Origin: CAZFPT01 sp046541875
Lineage (GTDB): Bacteria; Planctomycetota; Phycisphaerae; SM23-33
Assembly: GCA_046541875.1 (NCBI GenBank)
Contig: JBKHCL010000002.1
Location: forward strand, 1-64,000
Direction: 5' to 3'
DNA length: 64,000 nt
In this document: piece by piece, positions 42,044 through 50,900 of the stretch
Layout: every line of letters starts with the position of its first letter
How positions within the stretch are numbered: position 1 is the first letter of the stretch
Translations under genes and position numbers: made by a program
The notes under the pieces: generated by a model
The model's input: only the letters and a program-made list of their open reading frames with translations
The model's database searches: none
What the model was told of the DNA's origin: nothing

Positions 42044-42263
42044 TTCGGCTCCTTTTTTCGCAGACGTTATCGGGGGACACCATACGGGTGTTCCACGTTG
42101 CAGTCCTGCTTGCCGCCGCCATGCTCCGAGACAATCTGCCCTGGAACCCACAAGACGCCTGAATGTCAAGACACTCGCTACGAACTGGAGGAATAATTCG
42201 TCTACCAGTGCCCTGGATTCGCCATGATCTGTCCGACACAGGGAGAAGCCACGACACGAGTCT

Positions 42264-42539
42264 TCATAGAGCAAGGCAGTCGCATGCTCTCGCTACCAGT
42301 GGAATTACGCCACAGATGGCCAAGCCAATCAGGATACACTTAAGCCATGGCCCCACGGACCGCCCAAAGGCAATCGCCAGCACGACGCCTGCGATCCACG
42401 CGACAGATGCACACGCGAACACCCCGGTCCTGGCCTGAGGAACATATGTGGCCCACGCCATGCCGGCACCTGTTATGAGGCACACAACCGACAGCTCAAT
42501 GGGTACTCTGCGGAGTGTTACTCGTGTGTCCGGGGTCAA
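42264..42539 (-). CDS. Small membrane protein, unknown
   Basis: 91 residues from a TTG codon at 42539 with AGGA about seven bases upstream. It has about three hydrophobic segments (VVCLITGAGMAWATYV, VAWIAGVVLAIAFGR, CILIGLAICGVIPLVA). It shares the lower-GC character of the adjacent WG-repeat gene and the same strand. No family recognised; it could be a small envelope protein or a non-genuine frame. Confidence 0.5.
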   Translation of the reverse strand: MTPDTRVTLRRVPIELSVVCLITGAGMAWATYVPQARTGVFACASVAWIAGVVLAIAFGRSVGPWLKCILIGLAICGVIPLVARACDCLAL

Positions 42540-43012
42540 CTTCTGAATCCTCTTTGGGAGTCGGATCCTGCCGTGTGCGGGGCGTCACGGCCGGGTCTGC
42601 CGCGGACGAAGATGTGTGCCCGTACGATCAGCGGTTTGCGGATGTCGGCTGCGGTCATGGGCGACCCCTTGCTTGTGGCCAGCTATTCTCCCGCGCTGTT
42701 GGCCGATCCGCAAGAGCAAATCCCTGCCAGTCCATCGCGCATCGACGATGGGAGCATATGCGGTAAGGGAAGCCCCCAGCGTGAGCTGGGGGGGGGATCG
42801 GGCACTACCACCCTCGACGGCCGAAAACCATCGTAATGCCCGCAGCTTCTTGCGGGCCTGCTTGTCGGCAGGCAGGCGGAATCGCGGGCGGGGAGCCTCA
42901 TCGCTCGGGAAGGTGAGCGCTGCCCGTTCGAGAAGTCGGCCGACGCTGCCTTGACGCCAGGCTTCGGGGGTGCTAGCGTCTGGGTATTGTTCCTTCGAAG
43001 GGAGAGCACGCC
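42540..43012. other. Gene-free stretch with hairpins and a promoter
   Basis: No convincing gene is seen; short frames here lack family features and good starts. It holds a stem GCCCCCAGC/GCTGGGGGG (42772-42793), a second GCCCGCA/TGCGGGC (42838-42857) and a third CCTGC/GCAGG (42857-42872), then a promoter. These dense palindromes may be the remains of repeat elements. Confidence 0.6.
42951..42979 (+). promoter_or_regulatory. Probable promoter for the TPM gene
   Basis: TTGACG (42951-42956) and TAGCGT (42974-42979) with a 17-base spacer, about 30 bases upstream of the start. Confidence 0.5.
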
Positions 43013-43834
43013 ATGAACGGGCGAATCATGCAAACGGGGATCTGCTTTGTGCTTGCAGCCATGCTGGTGAGTTCCGCCGCGGGTCAGCAAGGGGGGTTCG
43101 AGATCCAGCGACCGGACGGCAAAGAGAACTTCATCACCGACCAGGCAGGCCTGATCAGCGAAGCCGACGCCAACGAGATCAACACTCTGTGCCGTACGTT
43201 GCTCACCGAGAAGGCCACGCCGATCATCGTGGTGACGATCGACTCGATGGGTGACGCCGGTCGAAGCGGGATTCGCATTGAGACGTTCGCCCACATGCTG
43301 TTTGACAGCTGGGGCATCGGCCACGAGAAACTGACCATCAACGGCGAGGAGAAGGTCTGGAACACGGGCATTCTCCTGCTGGTGAGCAAGGGCGACCGCA
43401 AGGCCCGGATACAACTGGGAGGCCATTGGGGTCACCGTCACGATGAGTTCTGCCAGAGAATCATGGACGAGGCGATTATCCCGCATTTCAAGGAGGGTGA
43501 GTTCTCCGGGGGGATTCTCGCGGGCGTCCAGTCGCTGGCGTCGATGGCCCGGGACAAGCTGGAGATCCCCGCCGCGGCGCGGAAGCCCAGGCCTTGGTGG
43601 CATTACGCGTTGGTGGTCGGGGCGATTGGCCTGGCGATTTTCACGGTGGTTTCTCTTGTGCGTCGCGGCAGTGGCGGCTGGGCTTGGCTGCTGTGGGGTG
43701 CGGTGTTCGCCATCGTCGGATTCATGCTCTACCAGATGCTCACCAGTTCGAGTCGTGGTGGTGGAGGCGGTTTCAGCGGCGGGTCGTTCGGTGGCGGGTT
43801 TTCCGGCGGCGGCGGAGCGACGGGGTCGTGGTAG
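43013..43834 (+). CDS. TPM-domain membrane protein (YgcG-like)
   Basis: 273 residues. A signal peptide (MNGRIMQTGICFVLAAMLVS) leads to a TPM domain (ENFITDQAGLISEADANEIN, GILLLVSKGDRKARIQLG) on the periplasmic side. Two membrane segments follow (YALVVGAIGLAIFTVVSLV, AWLLWGAVFAIVGFMLYQML), and the chain ends in a Gly/Ser/Phe-rich tail (SGGSFGGGFSGGG). This is the YgcG layout; TPM proteins are linked to photosystem repair in plants and membrane stress in bacteria. A second TPM gene follows directly. Confidence 0.85.
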   Translation: MNGRIMQTGICFVLAAMLVSSAAGQQGGFEIQRPDGKENFITDQAGLISEADANEINTLCRTLLTEKATPIIVVTIDSMGDAGRSGIRIETFAHMLFDSWGIGHEKLTINGEEKVWNTGILLLVSKGDRKARIQLGGHWGHRHDEFCQRIMDEAIIPHFKEGEFSGGILAGVQSLASMARDKLEIPAAARKPRPWWHYALVVGAIGLAIFTVVSLVRRGSGGWAWLLWGAVFAIVGFMLYQMLTSSSRGGGGGFSGGSFGGGFSGGGGATGSW

Positions 43835-43856
43835 GTCCATCAGCGGGAGCAGACAG

Positions 43857-44540
43857 ATGAAACGCGCATCGAACGTGTTGAGCGGCGAGCAGAAAGAGGC
43901 CATCGAACAGGCAGTGCGGGATGCCGAGAATCGCACAGCCGCCGAGGTCGTGCCGGTGCTGGCAACGGCGTCGGGACGGTATGATCGTCCCGAGGACGTG
44001 GTGGGCCTGTGGGTGGGAGGAATCGGAATTGCAGTGGCCTGGTTCCTGCTTCCGACGGTCGAGTCGGCCGACGCCACCGGGGGCTGGGGTGGCTGGCCGG
44101 GCTGGGCGAACCTGCTGATCCTGCTGGCTGTGCTGGTGGCGGGGTTCATGCTCGGGGCGACCGCGGGCTCGAAGATCCCCTGGCTGCGACGGCTGTTCAC
44201 CCCGCGGCAGGAGATGGTGGACGAGGTGACCGATCACGCTGCGACCGTGTTTGCCACCCGTGGAATCTACCGTACCGAGGGGGCCACCGGATTACTGGTG
44301 TATGTCTCGCTGTACGAGCGGATGGCCGTCGTGCTGGGCGACGAACGCGTGCTGGAGACCGTCGGGCAGCCCTTCCTGGACGAATTGCGAGACGTGCTGG
44401 TAGAGAAACTCCGCGAGGGCGACGTGGCCGGGGCATTCACCGTCACAATCCGGAAGGCGGCCGACCGCTTGGCCGACGCTCTGCCGGTGGCCGACGACGA
44501 CCGCGACGAACTCCCCAGCGAGTTGGTGATTCTGGACTGA
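43857..44540 (+). CDS. TPM-domain protein with two membrane segments
   Basis: 227 residues from 43857, 22 bases after the previous TPM gene. It starts with a helical part (LSGEQKEAIEQAVRDAENRT), has two membrane segments (VGLWVGGIGIAVAWFLLP, LLILLAVLVAGFMLGATAG), and ends with a TPM-like domain (TGLLVYVSLYERMAVVLGDE, REGDVAGAFTVTIRKAADRL). Paired TPM genes of this sort occur next to each other in many genomes. Function unknown; likely acts with its neighbour. Confidence 0.82.
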   Translation: MKRASNVLSGEQKEAIEQAVRDAENRTAAEVVPVLATASGRYDRPEDVVGLWVGGIGIAVAWFLLPTVESADATGGWGGWPGWANLLILLAVLVAGFMLGATAGSKIPWLRRLFTPRQEMVDEVTDHAATVFATRGIYRTEGATGLLVYVSLYERMAVVLGDERVLETVGQPFLDELRDVLVEKLREGDVAGAFTVTIRKAADRLADALPVADDDRDELPSELVILD

Positions 44541-44947
44541 CCCCATCCGCGCGTCGGCCTGAAGGACGGACGACGGCGGACGAATCAGCCGGGTTCCAGA
44601 GCGCGGACATTGACGCCTCAATGTTTGCGGGAAAACACCAGACGCTGGCTGACACCTGAGCATTCGGGCAGCAGGACACTTCGGCTGAGAGTGCCCCCAT
44701 CACATCCCTTCAAGGGCTTACGGACCTTACCTGCCCAAGGGCAATTCCTCCCTGCATCCGCGCGCATTCTCCGGGGACACGTTGAAGAAATGATTCGCCC
44801 CGCAGGTGAGGACGATGCGGCAGAAAGGGATTTTGTGTTGGGATTGGATTAAGAAAGCGATAAAATCCGATTAGAAAGTAAGAGTCGGCACGGGAACGGC
44901 ATGGCCGCTTCGGAGCCGACAAATACACGGATGGGAAGGAGTTGCCC
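44541..44947. other. Gene-free stretch before the small membrane protein
   Basis: No convincing gene is found. The right end is AT-richer and carries a promoter-like pair (44838-44866). The rest has no clear signal. Confidence 0.6.
44838..44866 (+). promoter_or_regulatory. Probable promoter
   Basis: TTGGGA (44838-44843) and TAAAAT (44861-44866) with a 17-base spacer, 80 bases before the start at 44948. Confidence 0.45.
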
Positions 44948-45430
44948 ATGGAATCTGTACTGATGAACATTCTGATGATCGTGGTTCTGGGGACGATCGT
45001 GTTCTGCGTTGGCATGGCGATGGGGTTCGACGCCGAGCCGATGCTCACGGCCGCCCGTCCGTACGCGTGGGTGCTTATTGGCGTGATGGCGGTCTACATC
45101 ATCGTGCGAACGGTGCAGCACGTCCGGGCGCGGAGCCGTTTCAGCCGGGGCGACCACGTGATCTACTACAAGCTGAAGTTCTCGGACCACCCCGGCCAAC
45201 GGGCCGAGAACGTCGAGCCGGCGCGTCATGGGGAAGGATACAGTTACGTCGTTCGTAAGCCCTGGACCGTCGTGGCCGCCCACGACGAGGAAACCATTGA
45301 GGTCGTCACGCCGGGCGGGAAGCATCATGTCCTGGAGGCCGACGACCCGAAGCTGCACCGTGCCGGACTGCTGGAGACAATCATAATGCGGATGAAGTGG
45401 CGTAAGCAGTTCCCCTCGGCCGACGTCTGA
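44948..45430 (+). CDS. Small membrane protein with soluble C-terminal domain
   Basis: 160 residues from ATG 44948, behind AAGGAG. Two membrane segments near the N-terminus (ILMIVVLGTIVFCVGMAMG and PYAWVLIGVMAVYIIVRTV) are followed by a small soluble domain of strands (FSRGDHVIYYKLKFSDHPGQ, HDEETIEVVTPGGKHHVL). I do not recognise the family. The start-overlapping TTG at 44942 is not preferred. Confidence 0.7.
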   Translation: MESVLMNILMIVVLGTIVFCVGMAMGFDAEPMLTAARPYAWVLIGVMAVYIIVRTVQHVRARSRFSRGDHVIYYKLKFSDHPGQRAENVEPARHGEGYSYVVRKPWTVVAAHDEETIEVVTPGGKHHVLEADDPKLHRAGLLETIIMRMKWRKQFPSADV

Positions 45431-45524
45431 GAAAGCTGAGGGCGGGGCTCGACCAGCGGCCCGCGATGTATCGCGAGCTTGTGGGTTGACCCGTCGCGGC
45501 GGACAACCGATGAGACGTATACGG

Positions 45525-45547
45525 AGCCCAGGGCGATGCCTTGGGCT
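45525..45547. terminator. Bidirectional hairpin between convergent genes
   Basis: AGCCCAGGG (45525-45533) pairs with CCTTGGGCT (45539-45547), with T-rich sequence after it on the plus strand. It separates the small membrane protein gene from the M50 gene. Confidence 0.6.
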
Positions 45548-45595
45548 TCTGCTTTGTCCCGCTGCGGGTTTCGGACGCCGTGGCAGCAGCGGCGC

Positions 45596-46291
45596 TTACA
45601 GGCCCATGTACAGCAGTGCCATCGCCCGGGAGATCGCGAACGAGAACATCACGCCGATCGGGTCCAGCCACGGGTGTAGCTCCATCAGTTGTGGGTTGAC
45701 CGTCTCGATGACTCGCGGACCCACCAGCAGCCCCAGCAGGGCGAATTGCCCGTAACGGTGCTGCCACTCCATGAATCGCTGCTTGCCCAGCGGCGAGAGT
45801 TGCTCCCGCACGATATGATGGCCGTCCAGGGGGAACAACGGCAGCATGTTGAACACGCACAGTGCGATGTTCACGATCATCGTGATCATGAGCATCTGGT
45901 GGACGTGCCCCAGCGTCGTGCCCTTCTCGGGCAGGCCGAGTTGCGAATAGAACACACGCAGTGCGACGCCGCAGAGGATGGCGATCAGCAGATTGCTCAC
46001 CGGCCCGGCCAGCGAGACCATGACATCGCCCAGGCGTGGCGGGTGGAGGTTGTGGGGGTTTACCGGGACTGGCCTGGCCCAGCCGAACCTCGCGAAGATC
46101 AGGCACAACGTGCCGATCGGGTCCAGGTGGGCCATCGGGTTGAGCGTCAATCGCCCCTGGTCGCGCGCGGTCGTATCGCCGAACGCCAGGGCGGTGCGCG
46201 CGTGGGCGTATTCGTGAATGGTCAGGCTCAGCAGCAGCGGGGGCAGCAGGAACAACTGCTCGATGAGCCATTGGGTGTTCGCGAAAGGCAT
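45596..46291 (-). CDS. Site-2-type M50 membrane metalloprotease
   Basis: 231 residues from ATG 46291 with AAGGAACG before it. The zinc motif is HEYAH (H26, E27, H30) in the first membrane helix, and the third ligand lies in FPLDGHH near the C-terminal half. It matches the short, soluble-domain-free M50 (YdgL/FtsH-independent) branch often annotated as site-2 protease family. There is no PDZ domain. The substrate is unknown; some relatives cleave anti-sigma factors or signal peptides within the membrane. Confidence 0.88.
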   Translation of the reverse strand: MPFANTQWLIEQLFLLPPLLLSLTIHEYAHARTALAFGDTTARDQGRLTLNPMAHLDPIGTLCLIFARFGWARPVPVNPHNLHPPRLGDVMVSLAGPVSNLLIAILCGVALRVFYSQLGLPEKGTTLGHVHQMLMITMIVNIALCVFNMLPLFPLDGHHIVREQLSPLGKQRFMEWQHRYGQFALLGLLVGPRVIETVNPQLMELHPWLDPIGVMFSFAISRAMALLYMGL

Positions 46292-46304
46292 GCGTTCCTT
46301 GTAC

Positions 46305-46334
46305 TTGACCGGGGCCTGTGCGACAAGCGATAAT
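46305..46334 (+). promoter_or_regulatory. Promoter of the kdsD-kdsC-lpt genes
   Basis: TTGACC (46305-46310) and GATAAT (46329-46334) with an 18-base spacer. Transcription would begin near 46341, which excludes a start at 46318 and supports 46375 for kdsD. Confidence 0.65.
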
Positions 46335-46374
46335 GCTGCGTCACTCGAACCGCACGGACGCACAGCGAGGACTC

Positions 46375-47379
46375 ATGGACAACGCGACGCCGAATCTGGA
46401 CGTAGCCCGACGCGCACTGGCGGTGGAACACCAGGCCGTCGGGTCGCTGGCGGATACGATCGACGAGTCGTTCGCCGACGCCTGCCGGGCGGTCTGCGCC
46501 TGCGGGGGCAAGGTGGTGCTCACGGGCATCGGCAAGGCCGGCGTCATTGCCCGGAAGATCTCCGCGACGCTCGCTTCGACCGGGACGCAGAGCATTTTTC
46601 TCCATCCGGTGGAGGCGTTGCATGGGGATCTCGGTCGGCTGCAGCGGGGAGATGTGGTTCTCGCGCTGTCCCACAGCGGGGCGAGCGAAGAAATCGTCCG
46701 TTTGCTGGACCACATCAAGGCCCGCGGCGCGACGCTGATCGCGATGACCTCCGACGGTCAATCGCCGCTCGGTCGCCACGCCGATATCACCCTCTGCTAC
46801 GGGCAGATCGAGGAAGCCTGCCCCATGCAGCTGGCGCCGACCGCGTCGACCACGTGCATGCTCGTGTTGGGCGATGCCCTCTCGCTGACCGTGATGGACA
46901 TGCGGGAGTTCGGCCCGGAGCAGTTTGCCGAGCACCACCCGGGCGGTTCGCTGGGTCGGCAGTTGATCCGGGTTCGCGACGCGATCGTTTTCAAGGCCGG
47001 CGAGCGGTTGACGCCGGCGGACGACTCGCTTTCGCTCGGGGACGCCCTGGAAGAGGCCCAGCGCGGCGACGTGCGACGGTCCGGGGCGATGCTCCTGGTC
47101 GATGCGGACCGGCGATTGAGCGGGATCCTCACCGACGCCGATCTGCGACGGTGCATCCTGGCCCACCGCGGGGAAGATATCATGTCCCGTCCGGTGCGGG
47201 ATTTTATGACGGCAGAGCCCAAGGCCGTCGGGCAGGACGAACTGGCCAGCACGGCGCTGGCGATTATGAACGAATATCGCCTCGATGAGCTGCCCGTGCT
47301 CGACGGCGACGGCAAACCCGTCGGCGTCATCGACGTGCAGGACCTCCTCGGGCTCAAGACGTTGGGAGGGTCGCAATGA
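46375..47379 (+). CDS. kdsD: Arabinose-5-phosphate isomerase (KdsD/KpsF)
   Basis: 334 residues from 46375, close to the usual 328. An N-terminal SIS domain (GGKVVLTGIGKAGVIARKIS, ALSHSGASEEIVRLL, ADITLCYGQIEEACPM) binds the sugar phosphate, and two CBS domains follow (AIVFKAGERLT, VGVIDVQDLLGL). The enzyme turns ribulose 5-phosphate into arabinose 5-phosphate, the first step to Kdo for lipopolysaccharide. It is followed in ATGA overlap by kdsC. Confidence 0.95.
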   Translation: MDNATPNLDVARRALAVEHQAVGSLADTIDESFADACRAVCACGGKVVLTGIGKAGVIARKISATLASTGTQSIFLHPVEALHGDLGRLQRGDVVLALSHSGASEEIVRLLDHIKARGATLIAMTSDGQSPLGRHADITLCYGQIEEACPMQLAPTASTTCMLVLGDALSLTVMDMREFGPEQFAEHHPGGSLGRQLIRVRDAIVFKAGERLTPADDSLSLGDALEEAQRGDVRRSGAMLLVDADRRLSGILTDADLRRCILAHRGEDIMSRPVRDFMTAEPKAVGQDELASTALAIMNEYRLDELPVLDGDGKPVGVIDVQDLLGLKTLGGSQ

Positions 47380-47975
47380 CCCATGACGAAGACGCCCTTA
47401 CCACCCACCGATCGGGGAAGCAGGACACGCTCCTCCGCCACGTGACCGACTACCGCCGGCTGCAACTGCTCGTGCTGGACGTGGACGGGATTCTCACCGA
47501 TGGGAGCATCACGCTGACCGAGTCGGGCGAGGAGATCAAGACGTTCCACGTGCGGGATGGGTCGGGCATCAAATACTGGATGCGGCTGGGCAAGAAGGTG
47601 GCGATCATTTCCGGGCGCGGCTCTCCGGCGGTGAATCGCCGGGCGGGGGAACTCGGCATCGAGTGCGTTCGTCTCAACTGCAAGCGGAAGCTGCCCGTTT
47701 ATGAGGACGTCTGCCGCGAGATGGGCGTCAGCGACGAGCAGGTGGCGGTCATGGGCGACGATCTGACGGACATCCCGATGCTGCGGCGTGCGGCGGTGGG
47801 CATTACCGTCGAGCAGGCACCGCTCGAGGTCAAAGAGGTCGCGACGTTCGTGACCCGCGCGCCCGGCGGAAAGGGGTGCGTGCGCGAAGCCATCGAGATG
47901 ATGCTCCGCAACAGCGGCGAGTGGAATCGCATCCTCGAACGATACAACGAGAATCCTCCCAAGGACGCCCTATGA
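47376..47975 (+). CDS. kdsC: Kdo-8-phosphate phosphatase (KdsC)
   Basis: 199 residues of the HAD superfamily C0 type. Motif I is VLDVDGILTDG, the second is IISGRGS, and the third is GDDLTDIPML with a Lys in NCKRKLPVYE. It removes phosphate from Kdo 8-phosphate. Length is a little longer than usual because of an extended N-terminus (MTHDEDALTTHRSGK). The start overlaps kdsD and the stop overlaps the giant gene downstream. Confidence 0.93.
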   Translation: MTHDEDALTTHRSGKQDTLLRHVTDYRRLQLLVLDVDGILTDGSITLTESGEEIKTFHVRDGSGIKYWMRLGKKVAIISGRGSPAVNRRAGELGIECVRLNCKRKLPVYEDVCREMGVSDEQVAVMGDDLTDIPMLRRAAVGITVEQAPLEVKEVATFVTRAPGGKGCVREAIEMMLRNSGEWNRILERYNENPPKDAL

Positions 47976-50900
47976 AGCGCAAGATCATCCTGCTGCTGGT
48001 CGGTCTGGCGGTGACATTCTCGATGTACTTCGGCTACCGGGCGATATCCGGCACGGTGGAACAGACTCGCGTGGAATTGCCGGACCCCAACATGACCGCT
48101 GCGCCCAATGACAGCCCGGGAACAAACCAGGCGGGCGGCAAGGGGTTCTTCTACGTCCGCAACGATCCGAAGACCAACCGGCGCGAATTCACCCTCGCCG
48201 GCAAGCAGTGGGAGAAGCGGGAGGACGACAGCTTCCGCTTTACCGATCCGAATGTGCAGATCTTCCTGGCCAACGGCGGGCGGCTGCAGGTGCTCGCCGA
48301 TCGCGGTGTGGCGTACGTACGCGAGGTGGGCGACAGTTTCCAGCCCCGGCGGGGTCGGCTGGACGGCAACGTGCGGATCTTCTACTACCGTCGCGCGTCC
48401 GAGCGGACCTCCGCGCGCCGGGAGGCGAACGTGGTGCGGATTTTTACCGACAGCCTCAGCTTCGATAACGAAATGCTCCTGCTGAGCACCGACGCCCCGA
48501 TCACGCTCTGGTCGCGGGAGGCCGACATGCTCGGAACCGGGCTGACCCTCCGCTGGAACGAGGGGCCCGGCGAGCTGGACGTGCTCCGCATCGAGAAGGG
48601 CCAATACATGGCCGTCTACGCCATGCCCGGCGGGATGGACGCGCTGGGCATGGGTGGCGGCAATGACGAGTCGACCGGCGATCGGCCCGGTCGCCGGACG
48701 ACCACCGCCGCCACCGACGCATCCGGCCGCGGAGCGTCTGCCCCGTCACCGGCCACCACCCAGCCGGGAGGGGAGGGCGAGAAGCGCCCGGCGATGAACA
48801 AGTACGCCGCGACGTTCAACGACGACGTCCGCGTGATCGCCTCCGACGGGTCGGCCACCGGAATCGAATCGCTCTCGCTGATGTTCGAGTGGCAGGCGGA
48901 GCTGGACGACGAAGGCCGCGCCGCTCGGCCAACACGACGCCGGCCGCAGCGCGACGTGCCTGCCGACGCCAACGCTGCCGCCCCGCGTGCCGACGACGAT
49001 GAAAAGACCGACGACCGGGCCGACCAGCCGCTGACGGTTTACTGGTCCGGGCCGTTGGAGGTAGTCCCGACCGGGTTCACCGGGACCCCGTCGTCCAAGC
49101 GATGGGCCATTCACGGCAAGGGGCGGCGGGTGCTGCTCAACGGCACCGACTACCGCGCCCGCTGCCGGCGGTTTTCGTATGTCTCCGATCCGAACAAGCA
49201 GATCGGCAAGCTCGAAGGCTCGCCCGATCAGCCCGTCCGCATGGTGATGGCCGGCGGCCAGCGGGCCACCGCCCCGGTGGTGCTGTTCGATCGCCTCTCG
49301 GCCGACCCGAACACCAGCAAGGTTTTCCTGGTCGGGCCCGGGCGCATGAGTCGGCCGACGGACGCCAACGCCCACGACGTGATGCTCCTGGATCTCGAAG
49401 AGGACGCCCGGGACGCCAACGCGGCTGAGAGCATCACCTGGAACGAAGAAGTCGAAGTCGTCTTCCGCCAGGGCGATGATCCCAACGCCCAACCGGCGCT
49501 GCAGCGGGCGACGTTCACCGGCGAGGTGGATTTCCGCCGGGCATCGGACGATACCGACATCCGCACGCCGTGGCTGCGCATCGAGACGGGGCAGGTCCGG
49601 CGGACCGACTCCACCGGCGGGGAGGCGAAGACCGAGACCTATCCGCGGGAGATCATCGCCCGCACGCTCAAGCCCGGCCAGCGCCTCACGGCCCGGCAGT
49701 CCGGCAGCCGAATCGACGCCAACGAGGTGACGCTCGCCTTCGCCGCCCCAGATCCGAAGGCAGAGCCCAACAGCCCCGCCGCCGAGGCGCGCCCGGCCGG
49801 CGTGAGAGCGTCCGGCAACGTTCGGCTGCGAAGCCGGGGCGACCCCAACGATCCGAACTCGGCGATCCTGGCGACCTGCCGGACGCTGGAGTCCAACCTG
49901 CTGGACGGCAGCGCGACACTGCGCGGCAAGCCCGCCCGCATTCTGCAGGATGCCAACCAACTCACCGGTGAGACGATCTACCTCGAACGCGGCGCAGGCC
50001 AGGACGCCCCCAACACCACCCACGAACGGCTGGAGGTTCGCGGGGCCGGCAGCATGACCTTTCGGACGGATCGTGACCTGGAAGGCAATCAGCTCCCCAG
50101 CGCCCGATTGGTGACGGTCGGCTGGGCCAAGCACATGAAATTCATCGGGGCCGACGACCAGGCCACCTTCACCGGAACGGTGCGCCTGCGCTCCCAGGCC
50201 GAGGAGATGGACTGCGAAACCATGGTCGTGCAGTTCGACCGGGTGGATGCGAACAGCCCGGCCGACGCCAACGCGACGGCGGATGGTAAGCAGGGCCCGG
50301 ACGTGCTGGAGATGGGCTCGGATTCATTCGCCCAGCGGCGCATCCGCGAGGTGATCGCCACGCGGAAGGTCCGACTGTTCAGCAAGCAGGAGGACCCCAA
50401 CGCCCGAATGCTCTGGCGGTTCACGCTGGTGACGCCCAGGCAGTTGACCTTCGACGCCAATGCCCGGACGATGCAGGTCTCGGGTGAGGGGAAGCTCGCC
50501 ATCGAGGACTACCGCGCCCCGCAGCGCCGCGAGAGATCGACCGACGGCGACGACGCCTATCTCGTGAGCCCTTCGCAGACGGCGTTCGAGTGGGACAAGA
50601 GCATGTCTCTCTCGCAGGACGATCTGACGGTGATCATGGAGGGCGACGTCGGCGTGGTCCATCGCAGCGGGAAGAATGTCGTGCTCACCAAGGGCCTCAA
50701 GGTGCCCTTCGTCATGGCCGATGCGCCGGCCGGTCGGGAGACGATTCTCGGGTGCGACTGGCTGACGGCGACGTTCTCGCAGCCTGCCGACGCCAATGAC
50801 GTTTCGAGGACGAAGGGCGAGGAAGGCAAAGCCGACGGGGTGTTCGGGCTCAGCGGCCGACTCGATCGGTTCGCCGCCCGACGGGGCGTGACGCTGCGCG

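Noticed and set aside
42573..42836. Short plus-strand frames (87 and 112 residues) between the low-GC patch and the TPM gene
   Set aside because: They overlap hairpins, have no ribosome binding site or family pattern and overlap each other.
42540..43012. Insertion sequence or CRISPR remnant
   Set aside because: Only three unrelated palindromes are present; there are no spaced direct repeats, no terminal inverted repeats and no transposase.
44443..44703. Minus-strand frame of 86 residues after the second TPM gene
   Set aside because: Arg/Pro-rich antisense composition, partly overlapping a supported gene, without motifs.
46318..46375. Earlier start for kdsD at 46318
   Set aside because: It lies upstream of the proposed transcription start set by TTGACC/GATAAT, and the N-terminus from 46375 matches family length.
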